Of a DNA stretch of 40,662 nucleotides, positions 10,810-21,211 are shown in pieces. Position 1 is the first letter of the stretch, and each line of letters starts with the position of its first letter. Source of the DNA: Diphasiastrum complanatum (lineage: Eukaryota; Streptophyta; Lycopodiopsida; Lycopodiales; Lycopodiaceae); contig MU835248.1 in NCBI GenBank assembly GCA_029204225.1, positions 1-40,662 of the forward strand. The letters run 5' to 3'. The notes under the pieces are model-generated. The model was not told the origin of the DNA. It did no database searches and worked only from the letters and a program-made list of their open reading frames with translations. The translations under genes and the position numbers were made by a program.

Positions 10810-11639
10810 TAAGATGGATTCTTTATCATTTTCTAATGGTATCAACTCTGTGAGATTTAAAACTAGGAGGGATTGTCAACTTCCAACAATAACTAGTTTG
10901 CTGCTATCAGGCAGCTTAAAGATGGTGTATGCATTCAGGAGCTGGTTAATATCATTGACGACTCTGTTGTACATCTTATGCATTTTTGAGTAAACTGGCT
11001 CAAAACTGCTAGAACCTATTGTGATCACATCAATGTGAACAATATCATCCTTCTGAAGAGTCTGTAGTAGCTAGGACGAGGACAGAGCTGTGAAAGCCTC
11101 CATTCAACATATACTAATACTTTCTCGATGCCCTCGATGACTAAAGTGATCTGTGTAAAAAAAAACATTGCAGATATGATGATTGAAAAATTCAAAGAAT
11201 AAACTTCAAATAATCAGTTATACAGTGTCCATGGCAAAGTCATTGATTATGAGAACTTGCTATTATATGTGGCCTACATCTTTGATGTATATAGCTAGTT
11301 GCTCGACTGTGTTCAAGATCGATTTCATGATCATGCGGAACCATTTCCATAGCAAAAACAATAAACTAGATAGTAGAAGAGGTATCTCTGCAATGGGAAA
11401 ATGGTATAGAAATCATTTTGCTTTGGAACTTAATTCAACAATCATTCAGCTTTACAACGTATGGCTCTATATACTGTGATATATACGGTCCTCAAATGAG
11501 GACAAGAAGAAAAGTAGAAATGGTTTACCTCTAGATAAACAACAGGATCAGTCAAAGACCGAAAGTCTGTGTTCAATTTGTAATGCTCAAGTATTCCTAA
11601 CTGAAACAACAGCTTGTAAGATCTTCCTTACTGTAATTT
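10810..11639 (-). other. Unrecognised coding-like scrap and spacer
   Basis: At about 10860-11090 the minus strand reads a plausible protein segment (QKDDIVHIDVITIGSSSFEP, then MHKMYNRVVNDINQLLNAY) ending at a TAG near 10860. It lacks TE motifs and could be an exon fragment or part of an element. I do not recognise it. The remainder to 11639 shows no clear gene. A 98-codon plus-strand frame at 11183-11479 has no domain. Confidence 0.3.
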
Positions 11640-11970
11640 CTGAAGCAAAATGCCCCTCCGCAACACCAGAGTGGGCTTCATCCATAATGGCCCGAATGTC
11701 TTTTGACTGAAGAAAACATCTCAATATTTGATCATGATCTCATCTATACAATTGACCTTTGATCACCTAAAAAACCCGTGATCGCCGAATCAACTGGCAA
11801 CATTGAGACTTCTTGAAATGGCCTGGAAAAGTTTTGCACATCAAGAAGTTAAATAAATCAAGGTACCAAGCATCAAAAATCAACTTAGATGCAAAAAATT
11901 GTGCATTCGACATTTCATCTATGCCTTCTTCCTCGTTGCCCAATTCAATACAAGACAATTGATAAATCCG
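11640..11970 (-). pseudogene. Gypsy RNase H end / integrase zinc-domain fragment
   Basis: The minus strand reads QLSCIELGNEEEGID (the end of RNase H). It continues with WYLDLFNFLMCKTFP (linker) and then IRAIMDEAHSGVAEGHFASE and TVRKIL, the HHCC-type zinc domain at the start of a Ty3/Gypsy integrase. The His pair is present. The distal Cys pair is lost where the frame shifts and stops at about 11600-11640. Two in-frame stops lie between linker and zinc domain. At about 11970 it meets the plus-strand frame of element I head-on, so an inversion or nested insertion occurred. Confidence 0.75.
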
Positions 11971-11974
11971 AGAA

Positions 11975-12599
11975 TTCTTGCGGATTGATGTGGAATTTTC
12001 ACCGGCTTTACGACCCGGAATAGATTCTATATGCAAATATTTCAAACTAGAGGAGCAGGTAGCATATTGGAAGGCATTATATGATGAACAAATAGCAAGG
12101 TTACAGATTGTTGAGGAGGAGGGGCCCAAGGTCAATACCAAGCGCAGATGCAGAAAAATGAAGCGTGCATCAGAACATTGAAAGAACAACTACAGAGGAA
12201 GGAGGATGACAACAAGGCATTACAGGATAAGAATGCCCACTATTTTGAAAGAATTACAAAATTCCAAAGGGAAACTGGGGCCTTGCAGACATACAAGGAT
12301 GTCATCGAGTAGGAGAGGGATTTACTACAAACCCAGCTTGACATCATCACTGTGGGTGGCTTAGTACACATTGATAATGCAGGCTTGAAGAACTGGACAA
12401 CAACGATCTTACGCACCCAAGTCACGGAGAAATTGGAGCAGTTCATCAAAGAGCAAGGGCTATTACAAGAGGAAAATCTGAAGTTGGAAAAGAAGCTGGC
12501 AGAGAAGTAGGGCTTCTTACCTATCGCTCACCAATGCAAAGATTGGTTAAACTATCCGGAGGCCATAATAGCACAAACTAACCTGCAATAGCTGATGGT
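11975..12599 (+). pseudogene. Element I extra ORF, part 1 (coiled coil)
   Basis: The plus strand reads YFKLEEQVAYWKALYDEQIA and then, after a shift near 12130, a long heptad-rich stretch (TLKEQLQRKEDDNKALQDKN, FIKEQGLLQEENLKLEKKLA). Stops occur at about 12310, 12509 and 12588. It ends with NYPEAIIAQTNLQ just before Copia C. The spliced-out continuation after Copia C is in the same frame. Coiled coils suggest self-assembly. I do not recognise the family. Because the frame ends at a polypurine tract and LTR at 20.4 kb, I infer an additional ORF of a Ty3/Gypsy element, downstream of pol. Confidence 0.6.
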
Positions 12600-13249
12600 T
12601 GTGAAAGATTTCAGATCCTTAAGATCCAATCTACTTGGATGATCTTTGGTTAGAAAGAGAAATACACTACCAATCTCACCAATGTAGAAAAATCAGCATC
12701 TACACACAATTTGAGATGCAAACACTAGTAGAACTTGATCAACCTTGAATGAAATGATTATGTACTGTTGATGTCTGTACAAAACCAGCAAGCTACTGTA
12801 TTTCACACGTGTGGATCCAAAAATAGCAAATATAGATCATTCTACACATAGAATTGCAAGCAATCACCAAGATAGTGCACCAATGGATAGTAGAACCCAA
12901 GAGAACCATGTATAAGCATGAAATGAAATAGAGAAGAGAGAAGATCACTCTCTCCACGAGTTACATCCTTTTATAACAGGTCCAAACCCTATTTGGCCAC
13001 TTGGCTTTCCCACCAAAATGCTAACCCTACTAATTTTGGGTCTAGATTCAATGTACCCAACTTATTCAAATTGAATCTACTCAAACTCGCATTCTATCTT
13101 TCCCACACTTTCAAAAAGTGTTTATTCAAATGAAATTTAGACTTATGAACTTTGAAAAGTCAACCTCTAAGTCTAAAACAAGTTTTGGCCTCAATATGCC
13201 AAGTATGGAAATATTGCAAAATGTGATGAAACTAGTTGAATCTTTCACA
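12600..13249 (-). repeat. Element C 3' LTR
   Basis: It starts TGTGAAAGATT and ends AATCTTTCACA, next to the polypurine tract. On the minus strand a TATA box (TTATAAAAGG, 12967-12976) is followed by a CT-rich leader. About 155 bp further on lies the palindrome CACACGTGTG (12803-12812). Confidence 0.95.
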
Positions 13250-13262
13250 CTCCCTCTTCAAC
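13250..13262 (-). other. Element C polypurine tract
   Basis: The minus strand reads GTTGAAGAGGGAG directly before the TGTGAAAG start of the 3' LTR. This is the plus-strand DNA primer position. Confidence 0.9.
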
Positions 13263-13855
13263 TGGTTTTAGCATAGAATTTGATAATACTCCAAGTGAAG
13301 TCCTATGCTTCATGAACAAGTCTTTTTCCAATGCTTTGGTGAAGATATCAGCTACACATTCCCTTGAAGACACATGTTGAAGCTCCACCTCCTTTGCATT
13401 GACTCGCTCCCTCACAAAATGATATTGTATCTCAATATGCTTGCTCCTAGCATGAAAGATAGGATTGGAAGCCATTATTTGGGCTGATTGATTGTCACAA
13501 AAGATGACTGGGCTCTCTGAAAAATCCAGCAAGTGAAGATCCTTGATCATCCTCTTGATCCATACCATCTCCTTTGTGCAATGTGTAAGAGCTTTGTACT
13601 CGGCCTCACTAGTTGACAATGAGATAGTGGCTTGTTTCTCTGACATCTATGATATACCTCCATCACCTATGAAAATACAATAAGCACTAATGGATTTCCT
13701 ATCCATTACATCTCCATCATAGTCCAAATCTGAAAATCCAAAAAGATTAGGTGATGATCCCTCATAAAATAAGCCAAAATCTCGAGTTCCAATGATGTAC
13801 CTCAAAACTCGCTCTAGCTTCCAATGCTCCTAACATAGTTTTTGCAAATAGAACT
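13250..13855 (-). pseudogene. Element C RNase H and end of reverse transcriptase
   Basis: The frame begins at the tail of reverse transcriptase (EHWKLERVLRYIIGTRDFGL) and continues through RNase H: GFSDLDYDGD (first Asp), SLSTSEAEYKAL (Glu), FCDNQSAQ (Asp) and HVSSRECVADIFTKAL. It stops next to the polypurine tract. A stop lies in the EHW-preceding codon, and another codon before MSEKQAT at about 13647 is a stop, so it cannot be read through from integrase. RNase H would degrade RNA in the RNA-DNA hybrid. The catalytic residues remain recognisable. Confidence 0.85.
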
Positions 13856-13863
13856 TTGATCCG

Positions 13864-15525
13864 TCATAAGAATGAATTCTTCCTAAGAATAGATCTCCTT
13901 TCAATGATCATGTAATGCTTAAAATAGAAACAACCATAATTGATATAGAGAATAGTGTCCACTTGGGATGCTTCACTATTTCTTACATCAATTTTACATA
14001 TCAAGATGTGACTAGAACATGAAGAATCAATAAGAATGTAAATGAAATGATTCCACCATGCTTCCAACTCTGAACTCTCTGGAAAAATACAGCAAACAAA
14101 CAATAAATGTGAGTGATCAACTTTTTCTTGCATGTCTCCTCCTCCTTTGTCCTTTGTTGCCTTGTATCCACCATGATACTCCATGAATGAGCCTCCATCT
14201 TCATCTTGCCTCAAGATACCATCATACCTTGATGACTTGACCATGAATGAGTGACATAATGAACCTCCAATAGCTACATTTCCATCAGCAAAACCATCCA
14301 AGAATTCTAGTACAAACCCAACATCAAAACAATGCTCACCAATGTAGCTAGTTTTATCATATCTTGTCAATTTGCACACATCCACATGAAATTGCTCAAA
14401 CATGAGATAGAACAAGTAAAGTAAACTTGAGCAACACTTCCTTGCTGCTCCTTTGACCTTACTTGAGTCTTCAATATGCTGCAAAAACATATCCATAACA
14501 TCTTTGTCAATTACCTCTCCTTTGATGCTCTTGACTAGCTCCAAATTGCCAACTTCCCTTTTGACTAGTTGAAGCGCTTTGAGATTAACCTCTTGATCTT
14601 CAACTTGATCATCAAAGTCATTGAACAGAATTTTTTTTCCAGATCCAATACTTGATCTTATAGCAAGATAACATCCATCCACTTGCATAGCTCCATATAC
14701 ACAAGAAGATCCTCCAAAAGATGTTCCACTCTTCATAAGAGATTGATACTCAAGATCCATTGCTTGGATCCACTCCTCTTCTTTCCTTGCTTGATCTACA
14801 CTTGTAGGCTCATCCAAAGAGGTTAGGAAAGCAACATAATCTCCAGAAAGTACTTGCTTACCCTTTTGATCATATGTGAGCCTTGAAGGTATTTGTCTTT
14901 CTCTTGATGTTCTCCTTGGCTTTTGACTTAACGAAGGTCCATCATCACCACCATCGAAAGTAAGATCCTTCTCATCAACATCAAGAATGTTAGATCCATC
15001 CACTTTACCATCAATCATGCTTGAAGACACCTTTGGAATATTCCCCTCATCAAAAATGACATCTCTACTAACAATCACTTTGTTAGTAGAAGGAATGTAA
15101 ACCTTGTATGCTTTACTCACCTCACTATATCCAACAAAAATACCTCTTCTTGAAGATGGATCCTCCTTGTTCCTATCATCAAGAGTAATGTTGACATAGC
15201 ATGTGCATCCAAAGGTTCTTAGAAAGTTGACACTCGTCCTCCTCTTAAATAGCATCTCAAAAGGTGTCCTTCCATCCAAAATAGCACTCGGCCACCTATT
15301 GCACAAGAAATTGGCACACAACAAAGCTTGATCCCAAAATGGTTTGTCAAGATTAGCACTTAACCTCATAGCTTTAGCACTTTCACATAAAGTCATATTC
15401 TTCCTTTCAGCCACTCTATTTTTTTGTGGGGTCCTTGATGTTGTATACTCCCTCTGAATCCCATGCTCATCACAAAAGGCCTTGAACTTGTTAGATATGT
15501 ACTCACCACCATTGTCACCTCTCAA
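13864..15525 (-). CDS. Integrase C-terminal half fused to foreign segment (553 codons open)
   Basis: This open frame begins in the integrase core with GDNGGEYISNKF (second catalytic Asp) and RVAERKNMTL (catalytic Glu), about residues 3-43. The Copia integrase C-terminal region (FGCTCYVNI, IFVGYSEVSKAYKVY) follows at about residues 105-145. An acidic and basic linker leads to EEEWIQAMDLEYQSLMKSGT, which normally opens reverse transcriptase. Then, at about 14720, homology stops and about 285 residues of unrelated sequence follow in frame. That part includes FNDFDDQVEDQEVNLKALQL, EFLDGFADGN and EYHGGYKATKDKGGGDMQ, and it ends at a stop at 13864. I do not recognise the foreign part. No YVDD or other reverse-transcriptase motif occurs. 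The product, if made, is an integrase-X fusion. The upstream half of the integrase is in another frame, so the native start is elsewhere. Confidence 0.8.
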   Translation of the reverse strand: MRGDNGGEYISNKFKAFCDEHGIQREYTTSRTPQKNRVAERKNMTLCESAKAMRLSANLDKPFWDQALLCANFLCNRWPSAILDGRTPFEMLFKRRTSVNFLRTFGCTCYVNITLDDRNKEDPSSRRGIFVGYSEVSKAYKVYIPSTNKVIVSRDVIFDEGNIPKVSSSMIDGKVDGSNILDVDEKDLTFDGGDDGPSLSQKPRRTSRERQIPSRLTYDQKGKQVLSGDYVAFLTSLDEPTSVDQARKEEEWIQAMDLEYQSLMKSGTSFGGSSCVYGAMQVDGCYLAIRSSIGSGKKILFNDFDDQVEDQEVNLKALQLVKREVGNLELVKSIKGEVIDKDVMDMFLQHIEDSSKVKGAARKCCSSLLYLFYLMFEQFHVDVCKLTRYDKTSYIGEHCFDVGFVLEFLDGFADGNVAIGGSLCHSFMVKSSRYDGILRQDEDGGSFMEYHGGYKATKDKGGGDMQEKVDHSHLLFVCCIFPESSELEAWWNHFIYILIDSSCSSHILICKIDVRNSEASQVDTILYINYGCFYFKHYMIIERRSILRKNSFL

Positions 15526-15990
15526 GCACTTGATCTTTGTGGAAATTGGTTCTCCCTTGCATTCTTGAACTTGAAAAAGACATCGTACACTTCATCCTTG
15601 CTCTTTAGTAGATAAATCCCACAAAATCTACTAAAATCATCAATGAATGTTACATACATCTTAGCTCCACTATTGCTAATTGTAGTAAATCCATGAATAT
15701 CTGAATGTACAAGTTGAAAAGGCTTTATAGATCTAGAAATAGATCTAGTATAAGGTAGTCTATGTGACTTAGACAAAGCACAAGACTCACAAACATGCTT
15801 GTCATTACTTAAGAAACTTGGAAGACCAATCACAACCTTCTTCCTTGCCATTACCTCCAATGACTTGAAGTTAGGTGTCCCATCCTTTTGTGCCAAACCT
15901 CTTGAATATAAATTTGCTCCCTTGCAACACATCCAACCTGGTGGAATACCAATCACAAGAGGGGGTTAGGAAAATGCACCACCACCGCCT
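15522..15990 (-). pseudogene. Element C pre-integrase and integrase N-terminal part
   Basis: The minus strand reads GWMCCKGANLY, then GLPSFLSNDKHVCESCALSK (Cys pair of the zinc domain) and RLPYTR. LVHSDIHGFTTI carries the first catalytic Asp, and YVTFIDDFSRF follows. The His pair region is poorly preserved and a stop lies at about 15960. A shift near 15525 separates it from the DNGGEY half, so the integrase needs two frames. Confidence 0.8.
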
Positions 15991-16003
15991 CATTCACTAC
16001 CAC

Positions 16004-16945
16004 TTACTCTTTGTGAAAGGTCGTGTGTGAACTTGCTCCACTATCAATCCACCAAGGATCTAGATCTCCATCATTAGCAAGCATACATGAAGACATCACA
16101 AAAGCATCATCATTTGCATCTTGAACATCCAAACCATCCTCATCAAGAGTAAGATTACCTTGCTTGTCTCCTTGATCTCTCTTCTTCTTGTAGCACTCAC
16201 TTGCAAAGTGTCCTTTGATGCCAAAATAGAAGCACTTGAGCTTTGATCTATCCTTCTTTTTGCCACTTGAAAAAGCATCCATTTGATTTTGCCCTTTAGA
16301 TCACTTGCTTTTGGTTTTGCCCTTTGTGAACATAGCATCCTCTTGAAGTGTCAATGTAGATCCACCTCTTGCTTGAAGCCTATATTCCTCATTGATCAAG
16401 ATCTCTTGAAGATTCATCAAACTTGGCAAAGTCTTCTGAATAGCAATACTTTGAACAATGTTAGCATGAGCATCCAACAAGCCATTAAGAATCACTTGAA
16501 TAAGCTCTCCTTCCTTAATGCTTTCATCTATGCAAGCTAACTCATCATTCAATGTTTTCATTCTCAAAAAAAAAGTACTTGGACTTTCTTCATTATTTTG
16601 CAAACAAGAAAAGATTTGCCTTCTTAGAGTCAACACTCTAGAAGTAGACTTGGATTCATAAAGCTTCTTCAATGAATTCCGAGCTTCCAAAGATGATGTG
16701 CACTTACCAACTTCCTTGAGAAGTTCATTGGTAACATTCATCTTTATCATGTGTAGATCCTTCTTGGCCCTCTTGTCATACCTCAATTGATCTTGTTGTG
16801 TTGCTGGTCGCTCCTCCAAGCGTACAACAATATCCAAAACATCATTCATCTCAAGAAGTGACTCCATCCTCACTTTCCACAATGAATAGTTACCTGAGGT
16901 AAGCCTATCATTGGCTTCCAATATGACTCCAATTGAGGTTGCCAT
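16004..16945 (-). pseudogene. Element C gag and protease start
   Basis: ATG at 16945 opens a Copia gag: ILEANDRLTSGNYSLWKVRM, then a UBN2-like part to about 16301. A frame change near 16290 leads to a knuckle CFYFGIKGHFASEC, in which the second Cys is replaced by Phe, and to the protease motif WWIDSGASSH near 16030-16050. Gag would form the particle and bind element RNA. The frame change and lost Cys suggest impaired function, but packaging could be supplied in trans. The N-terminal half is close in sequence to element E's gag. Confidence 0.85.
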
Positions 16946-17534
16946 GTAGCAATGATCTGATCTTCTCTTTCAACCTGCTTCAATGCACAAAGCACTCCTT
17001 TGAACAACAACAAATGGTTTCAAAAGAAATCACCAAGATTTGAAACTATCTCACAAATTCTCTTCTAGCACTTATCCAAGCAAATCAACACATAGAATCA
17101 TGGAATCTTGATCAACCTATGATTTATCCTCAATCTAATGACTTTTGCCACTTCCTAAGATTGAAACACACTCAAATGAAGTCCAGCAACCTGACTATCT
17201 AGAGATCCAATCAAAATTAGGGTTTTAACAAAATCACAAAAAAATTGACTATTCCAAATCTACATGCAAATGCTAAAAATTTGATATGCAATCTATAAGC
17301 CACCACTTAGGCTGAACCAATGATCCAAAAATCGGCCAAATCCAGTTTGTGAATTCAGAAATTGAAATTGAACAAGTATATTGACCTATTTAGTGTTTTA
17401 ATCTACAAAAGATCTAATGTACAAAAGCCAAAACTCCGATTTTGGTGTAGAATCCTCTCTAGCATGCTCTAGACTTGATATCTTCACCAAATCATTGATA
17501 GATCTGATTTTCTCCTTCATAAACTGAAACACAA
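16946..17534 (-). other. Element C untranslated leader
   Basis: AT-rich sequence between the primer-binding site and the gag start, without a reading frame of note. A leader of this length is normal for a plant Copia element and is the expected place for the RNA packaging signal. Confidence 0.7.
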
Positions 17535-17546
17535 GCTCTGATACCA
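17535..17546 (-). other. Element C primer-binding site
   Basis: The minus strand reads TGGTATCAGAGC immediately after the CA end of the 5' LTR, complementary to initiator-Met tRNA. Confidence 0.95.
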
Positions 17547-18195
17547 TGTCAAAGATTTCAGATCCTTAAGATCCAATCTACTTGAATGATCTTTGGTTAG
17601 AAAGATAAATACACTACCAATCTCACCAATGTAGAAAAATCAACATCTACACACAATTTGAGATGCAAACACTAGTAGAACTTGATAACCTTAAATGAAA
17701 TGATTATGTACTGTTGATGTCCGTACAAAACCAGCAAGCTACTGTATTTCACACGTGTGGATCCAAAAATAACAAATATAGATCATTCTACACATAGAAT
17801 TGCAAGCAATCACCAAGATAGTGCACTAATGGATAGTAGAACCCAAGAGAACCATGTATAAGCATGAAATCAAATAGAGAAGAGAGAAGATCACTCTCTC
17901 CACAAGTTACATCCTTTTATAATAGGTCCAAACCCTATTTGGCCACTTGGCTTTCCCACCAAAATGCTAACCCTACTAATTTTGGGTCTAGATTCAATGT
18001 ACCCAACTTATTCAAATTGAATCCACTCAAACTCGCATTCTATCTTTCCCACACTTTCAAAAAGTGTTTATTCAAATAAAATTTAGACTAATGAACTTTG
18101 AAAAGTCAACCTCTAAGTCTAAAACAAGTTTTGGCCTCAATATGCCAAATATGAAAATATTGCAAAATGTGATGAAACTAGTTGAATCTTTCACA
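17547..18195 (-). repeat. Element C 5' LTR
   Basis: It matches 12600-13249 over its full length, with about 17 differences by eye. It carries the same TATA box and the CACACGTGTG palindrome (17750-17759). Position 18195 is followed by the target copy ATGGT. Confidence 0.95.
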
Positions 18196-19491
18196 ATGGT
18201 GGATGTACAACAGTTGCAGCAACAAACATCCAACTTACAAAGGAAGTTGCAAGCCAATGAGGATGTGTGTGTGAAGTTAAACGAGGAGGTGAAAGGATAC
18301 GTTGCCAAAGTTGTACGTTTAAATACAGAGCTTTAAGCCAAACAACACTTTGAGCAGACGGTTCGTAGTCCACCACGAGTGAGTCAAGCGAGGTCTGAAA
18401 AAGCAATAGGACGGTGTATGGGTTGGATAGCAAATCCGGAAGCAGTTCAAGCACAAGCAAACCTGCAACAAGTGATTCTTGACAATCAAAATTAAAATAG
18501 CAATTCTTTGATTTGCAAAGTACGCTGCAAGATGAGAAGGCCGAACATCAGAAGTCGCAAGAAGAAGTCAAAGACCTGTTAGCGGAAATGGTGAGATTGA
18601 AAGATCAATTGAACAGTCGATAGGAGTTTCTGCCAATATGCCTACGGGTCAACAGCACGATAGTTAAGTTATGGAAGACCAATCTTTGGTTGCGGTGCCA
18701 CGTAAATCACGAGCAAAGCGACCTAAAACAATGTTGGGCAGGGAGGTAAAGAACTTGTACAACATTTTGAAACCATGGATATTCCTACGCAACATTGAGC
18801 ATGCTTGGAACGTTGACTCTGTGTTCTTATTAAGGCTAAGGGACATAACCATTGAGGAATGGGAAGAGCCATGGGACTTGGGCATATTGTATGACTTTTG
18901 GCTGGAATCAGATTTGAAGGCACAGGTAGTGTTGGCATGGGCATTTTTACAGGGCAAAATGAAAGTGAACAATTCTGATGGAATTGAAATCCTAACAGGA
19001 AGTTCTATGCTGATTGCAATGGAGTATTTGTATGAAACTGAGCGAGGTTTCAAGCTACATAACAATGTCCATTATAGTATGATTCAACGACAAGCTAAGT
19101 TCAAATCTTGGCATGCCAGGATTTTGATGCTTTATACCCAACGATAGCGCAATATGTGGATGATTCATATCCACAATTATGGAGGATATATTGTCATTGG
19201 GAGGAGGATTTTCAGCAACAAGTACAACAGACTAAAGGCTGCATCAAAAAAATAATGGACAACAAGGGAACTGAATGAACCGAAACATACAGAACTTTAG
19301 AATTTAGCAATTTTATAGCGATCGCAATGAAACATATGCAGGAGCTCTTCTTGAAGAAAACTTACACGCCTCTCACCACTGAATGGCTGAACAAAATGAT
19401 GCTGACAAAGCAAACACCGCGATCGGTATCAGACATCATAGATGACAATCAGAATCTTTCACTCAAGGCATTGCAGTATGGATTGGCAAAC
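18196..19491 (+). pseudogene. Element I extra ORF, part 2 (coiled coil and globular part)
   Basis: The frame resumes after Copia C in phase with part 1. A Gln-rich coiled coil (DVQQLQQQTSNLQRKLQAN) is followed by ANPEAVQAQANLQQ, which echoes NYPEAIIAQTNLQ in part 1 and so suggests an internal repeat. A stop lies at about 18336 and a shift at about 18495. A folded-looking part follows at 18671-19147 (WNVDSVFLLRLRDITIEEWE, GILYDFWLESDLKAQVVLAW). After a shift near 19130 the frame continues with IAQYVDDSYPQLWRIYCHWE and FLKKTYTPLTTEWLNKMMLT, up to the solo LTR. The YVDD there is not a reverse-transcriptase motif, because no neighbouring palm motifs occur. Function unknown. Confidence 0.6.
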
Positions 19492-20173
19492 TGTTAAAAA
19501 TTCACAATTCTAGCTTGACTAGTTTTGGTCATATGACTTGTAAATAGTTAGATGGTCATGATGTGGCTTGTCACACGTGCCAAATAGCATAGGATTCCAT
19601 TCATGAGGATGTTCTCAAGTAGACCTAAGTGTTAGAACCTTTGGAATGAGTCCAAATTATGCTTAGATACAAGGGACAAAAAATAGGAGCTATTTTTGGT
19701 AATTTTTGCATTGTTGAGGGATCTCCAAGATTCCAACCCTAACTTGGTAGGGATGAAAGATCCACCAAAATTAGCATTAGGGATAGGTTTAGGGCTACTC
19801 ATACCTGCCCAAAACTGTGATGGATCATGTATATATAGGTGATGATATCTCACCAAAATCAATCAAGCAATTTCATGTTTTTTCTCTCATAATGGTGCAA
19901 TTGCTCTCTATGTTCATAATTGTTTGAGTACTTGTGATTACTAATGATTATAGGATTGAATGTAGGTCTGGTGTACAGTAATCAGACTATGGGAGGCCGT
20001 ACTTTCACACGTGTGAAGCCTTCTTCAAGGATTTGGGCCATTTAGTGAGGTTCAAGCATAGATTTTTGATGGATTTTGATGGTTCAACTTGTGCTAATCT
20101 TATGAAATCATAATCTATTGTTTCCCTCATCATTTCAAGTGTTTTAGGATCCTTATTTGCTGTAATTTTTACA
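19492..20173 (+). mobile_element. Solo LTR with target duplication CAAAC
   Basis: The 682-bp insertion starts TGTTAAAAATT and ends AATTTTTACA. It is flanked by perfect CAAAC repeats (19487-19491 and 20174-20178). A TATA box at 19830-19837 and the palindrome TTCACACGTGTGAA at 20004-20017 set the orientation as plus. The reading frame of element I continues across it when the LTR and one CAAAC are ignored. It is the product of LTR-LTR recombination of a Copia relative of C. Confidence 0.92.
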
Positions 20174-20430
20174 CAAACCCCCTACCAAAACCCAGGGGTT
20201 GGCCATCACCAGTTCCGATGATGAGATACAAACCGATTGTGATCGATTCACAGGACAGAGGTGAGGTGAATCTATGACTCATTGTTCAGGAATGAATACA
20301 TCCAGTGAAAGTGAGAGTGAACACGACAGCAAGGACATCAAGAAGATGAAGCGACAAAAGAAGGCTAACAAACGAACTTGGCGGAACTCGTTCTCTTCCA
20401 TCGGGGGATATGTGTTAGGCCAATTTAGCC
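20174..20430 (+). pseudogene. Element I extra ORF, part 3 (C-terminal tail)
   Basis: After the solo LTR the frame continues with a Pro-rich stretch (LPKPRGWPSP) to a TGA at about 20274. A neighbouring frame carries SSESESEHDSKDIKKMKRQK and then GGYVLGQF, a charged tail that probably belonged to the original protein before a frameshift. The frame runs into the polypurine tract at about 20403, as a last ORF of an LTR element does. Confidence 0.55.
20401..20408 (+). other. Element I polypurine tract
   Basis: TCGGGGGA on the plus strand precedes TATGTGTTAGG, the typical junction of polypurine tract and Gypsy 3' LTR. It shows that the extra ORF lies sense to the element. Confidence 0.7.
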
Positions 20431-20900
20431 ATTGCAATGTAATTGTAAATATGATTGTATTTGGAAGTTGGAAGTCGTAAATTGTAATTGTAATTGTAAT
20501 TTGTATGAAGCACATTTATAGGGTTCGTTAGGTAAAGAAGGTAAGAGACGTCACTATATGGTAGGTAGGATGATAGGTGAGGTCACACTAGTACTCAATG
20601 GGAAGTTGAACGGACTGTAAGTAATCGTAGATGTAACAATTGTGGTCTTGAACGAGAAGACATAATGACGGATTGCGGTCATGACGAAGCCCTACGGTAC
20701 CAGATTGTGGTATGTTGGAACGTGTATAAATAGAATATGATTGTACTATGCCTAGCAGTAGTCTGATCAGGCATTTAGGGTGAGAGCCGAGCCAGTGTGA
20801 GTTCAGTCATTCAATTCCTACATCAAGTTTGGCCTTCTAAGGGGAACATTGTACTCAAGGACTTGAAGGTAAATTTTAGTCGGTATAGCTGAAGTTTTTC
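20411..20900 (+). repeat. Element I 3' LTR (right end uncertain)
   Basis: It begins TGTGTTAGGCC. A TATA box, TATAAATAG (20725-20733), is followed by a leader with the GAGAGCCGAGCC type of sequence. I could not find a matching inverted end. It stops somewhere between 20.8 and 21.2 kb. No 5' LTR partner was recognised in the window. Confidence 0.55.
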
Positions 20901-21211
20901 CTTTACCACTAGTATGAATTCTACGTTCTATTCTTAATATTTTATCTGACTTTCACACTAATATGACATGCATATTCTCTACATTTTTGTGTACTTCTGC
21001 AGCTTATAACATGTCAAAATAAATTGTAACTTCACTTTGATTGAAATGACCTGACATGGGCATTGTTGAGCAGTGTACATAGCAGTGTAACACTTATAAC
21101 CGTGTTGGGTTCATGGTATGAAATGGAATTGGAGCATTGTTGTCTATTGTTTTGTATGAATTCAGTTGTAGCCATTGCATGGTCAGTGTTACATGACAGT
21201 TCTCTTTACTC
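20901..21211. other. No gene seen
   Basis: AT-rich sequence between LTR I and the reverse-transcriptase fragment of element D. It may include the end of LTR I. No frame, primer-binding site or repeat could be supported. Confidence 0.4.

Larger units (their letters stand above)
12600..18195 (-). mobile_element. Full-length Copia element C, non-autonomous
   Basis: The element is 5596 bp with two LTRs (650 and 649 bp), 11-bp terminal inverted repeats (TGTGAAAGATT...AATCTTTCACA) and a perfect 5-bp target duplication, ATGGT (12595-12599 and 18196-18200). I count about 17 differences between the LTRs, mostly transitions, so the insertion is fairly recent. The order on the minus strand is LTR, primer site, gag, protease, integrase, foreign segment, RNase H, polypurine tract, LTR. 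The reverse-transcriptase core is missing, so the element must have been mobilised by enzymes from a relative such as element E's family. It interrupts the extra ORF of element I. Confidence 0.95.

Noticed and set aside
12240-12449. Minus-strand 69-codon frame
   Set aside because: It is antisense to the coiled-coil coding of element I and is explained by it.
19140-19200. YVDD in element I and again at 36300 as reverse transcriptase
   Set aside because: No neighbouring palm or finger motifs are present at either place. The four residues occur by chance in acidic sequence.
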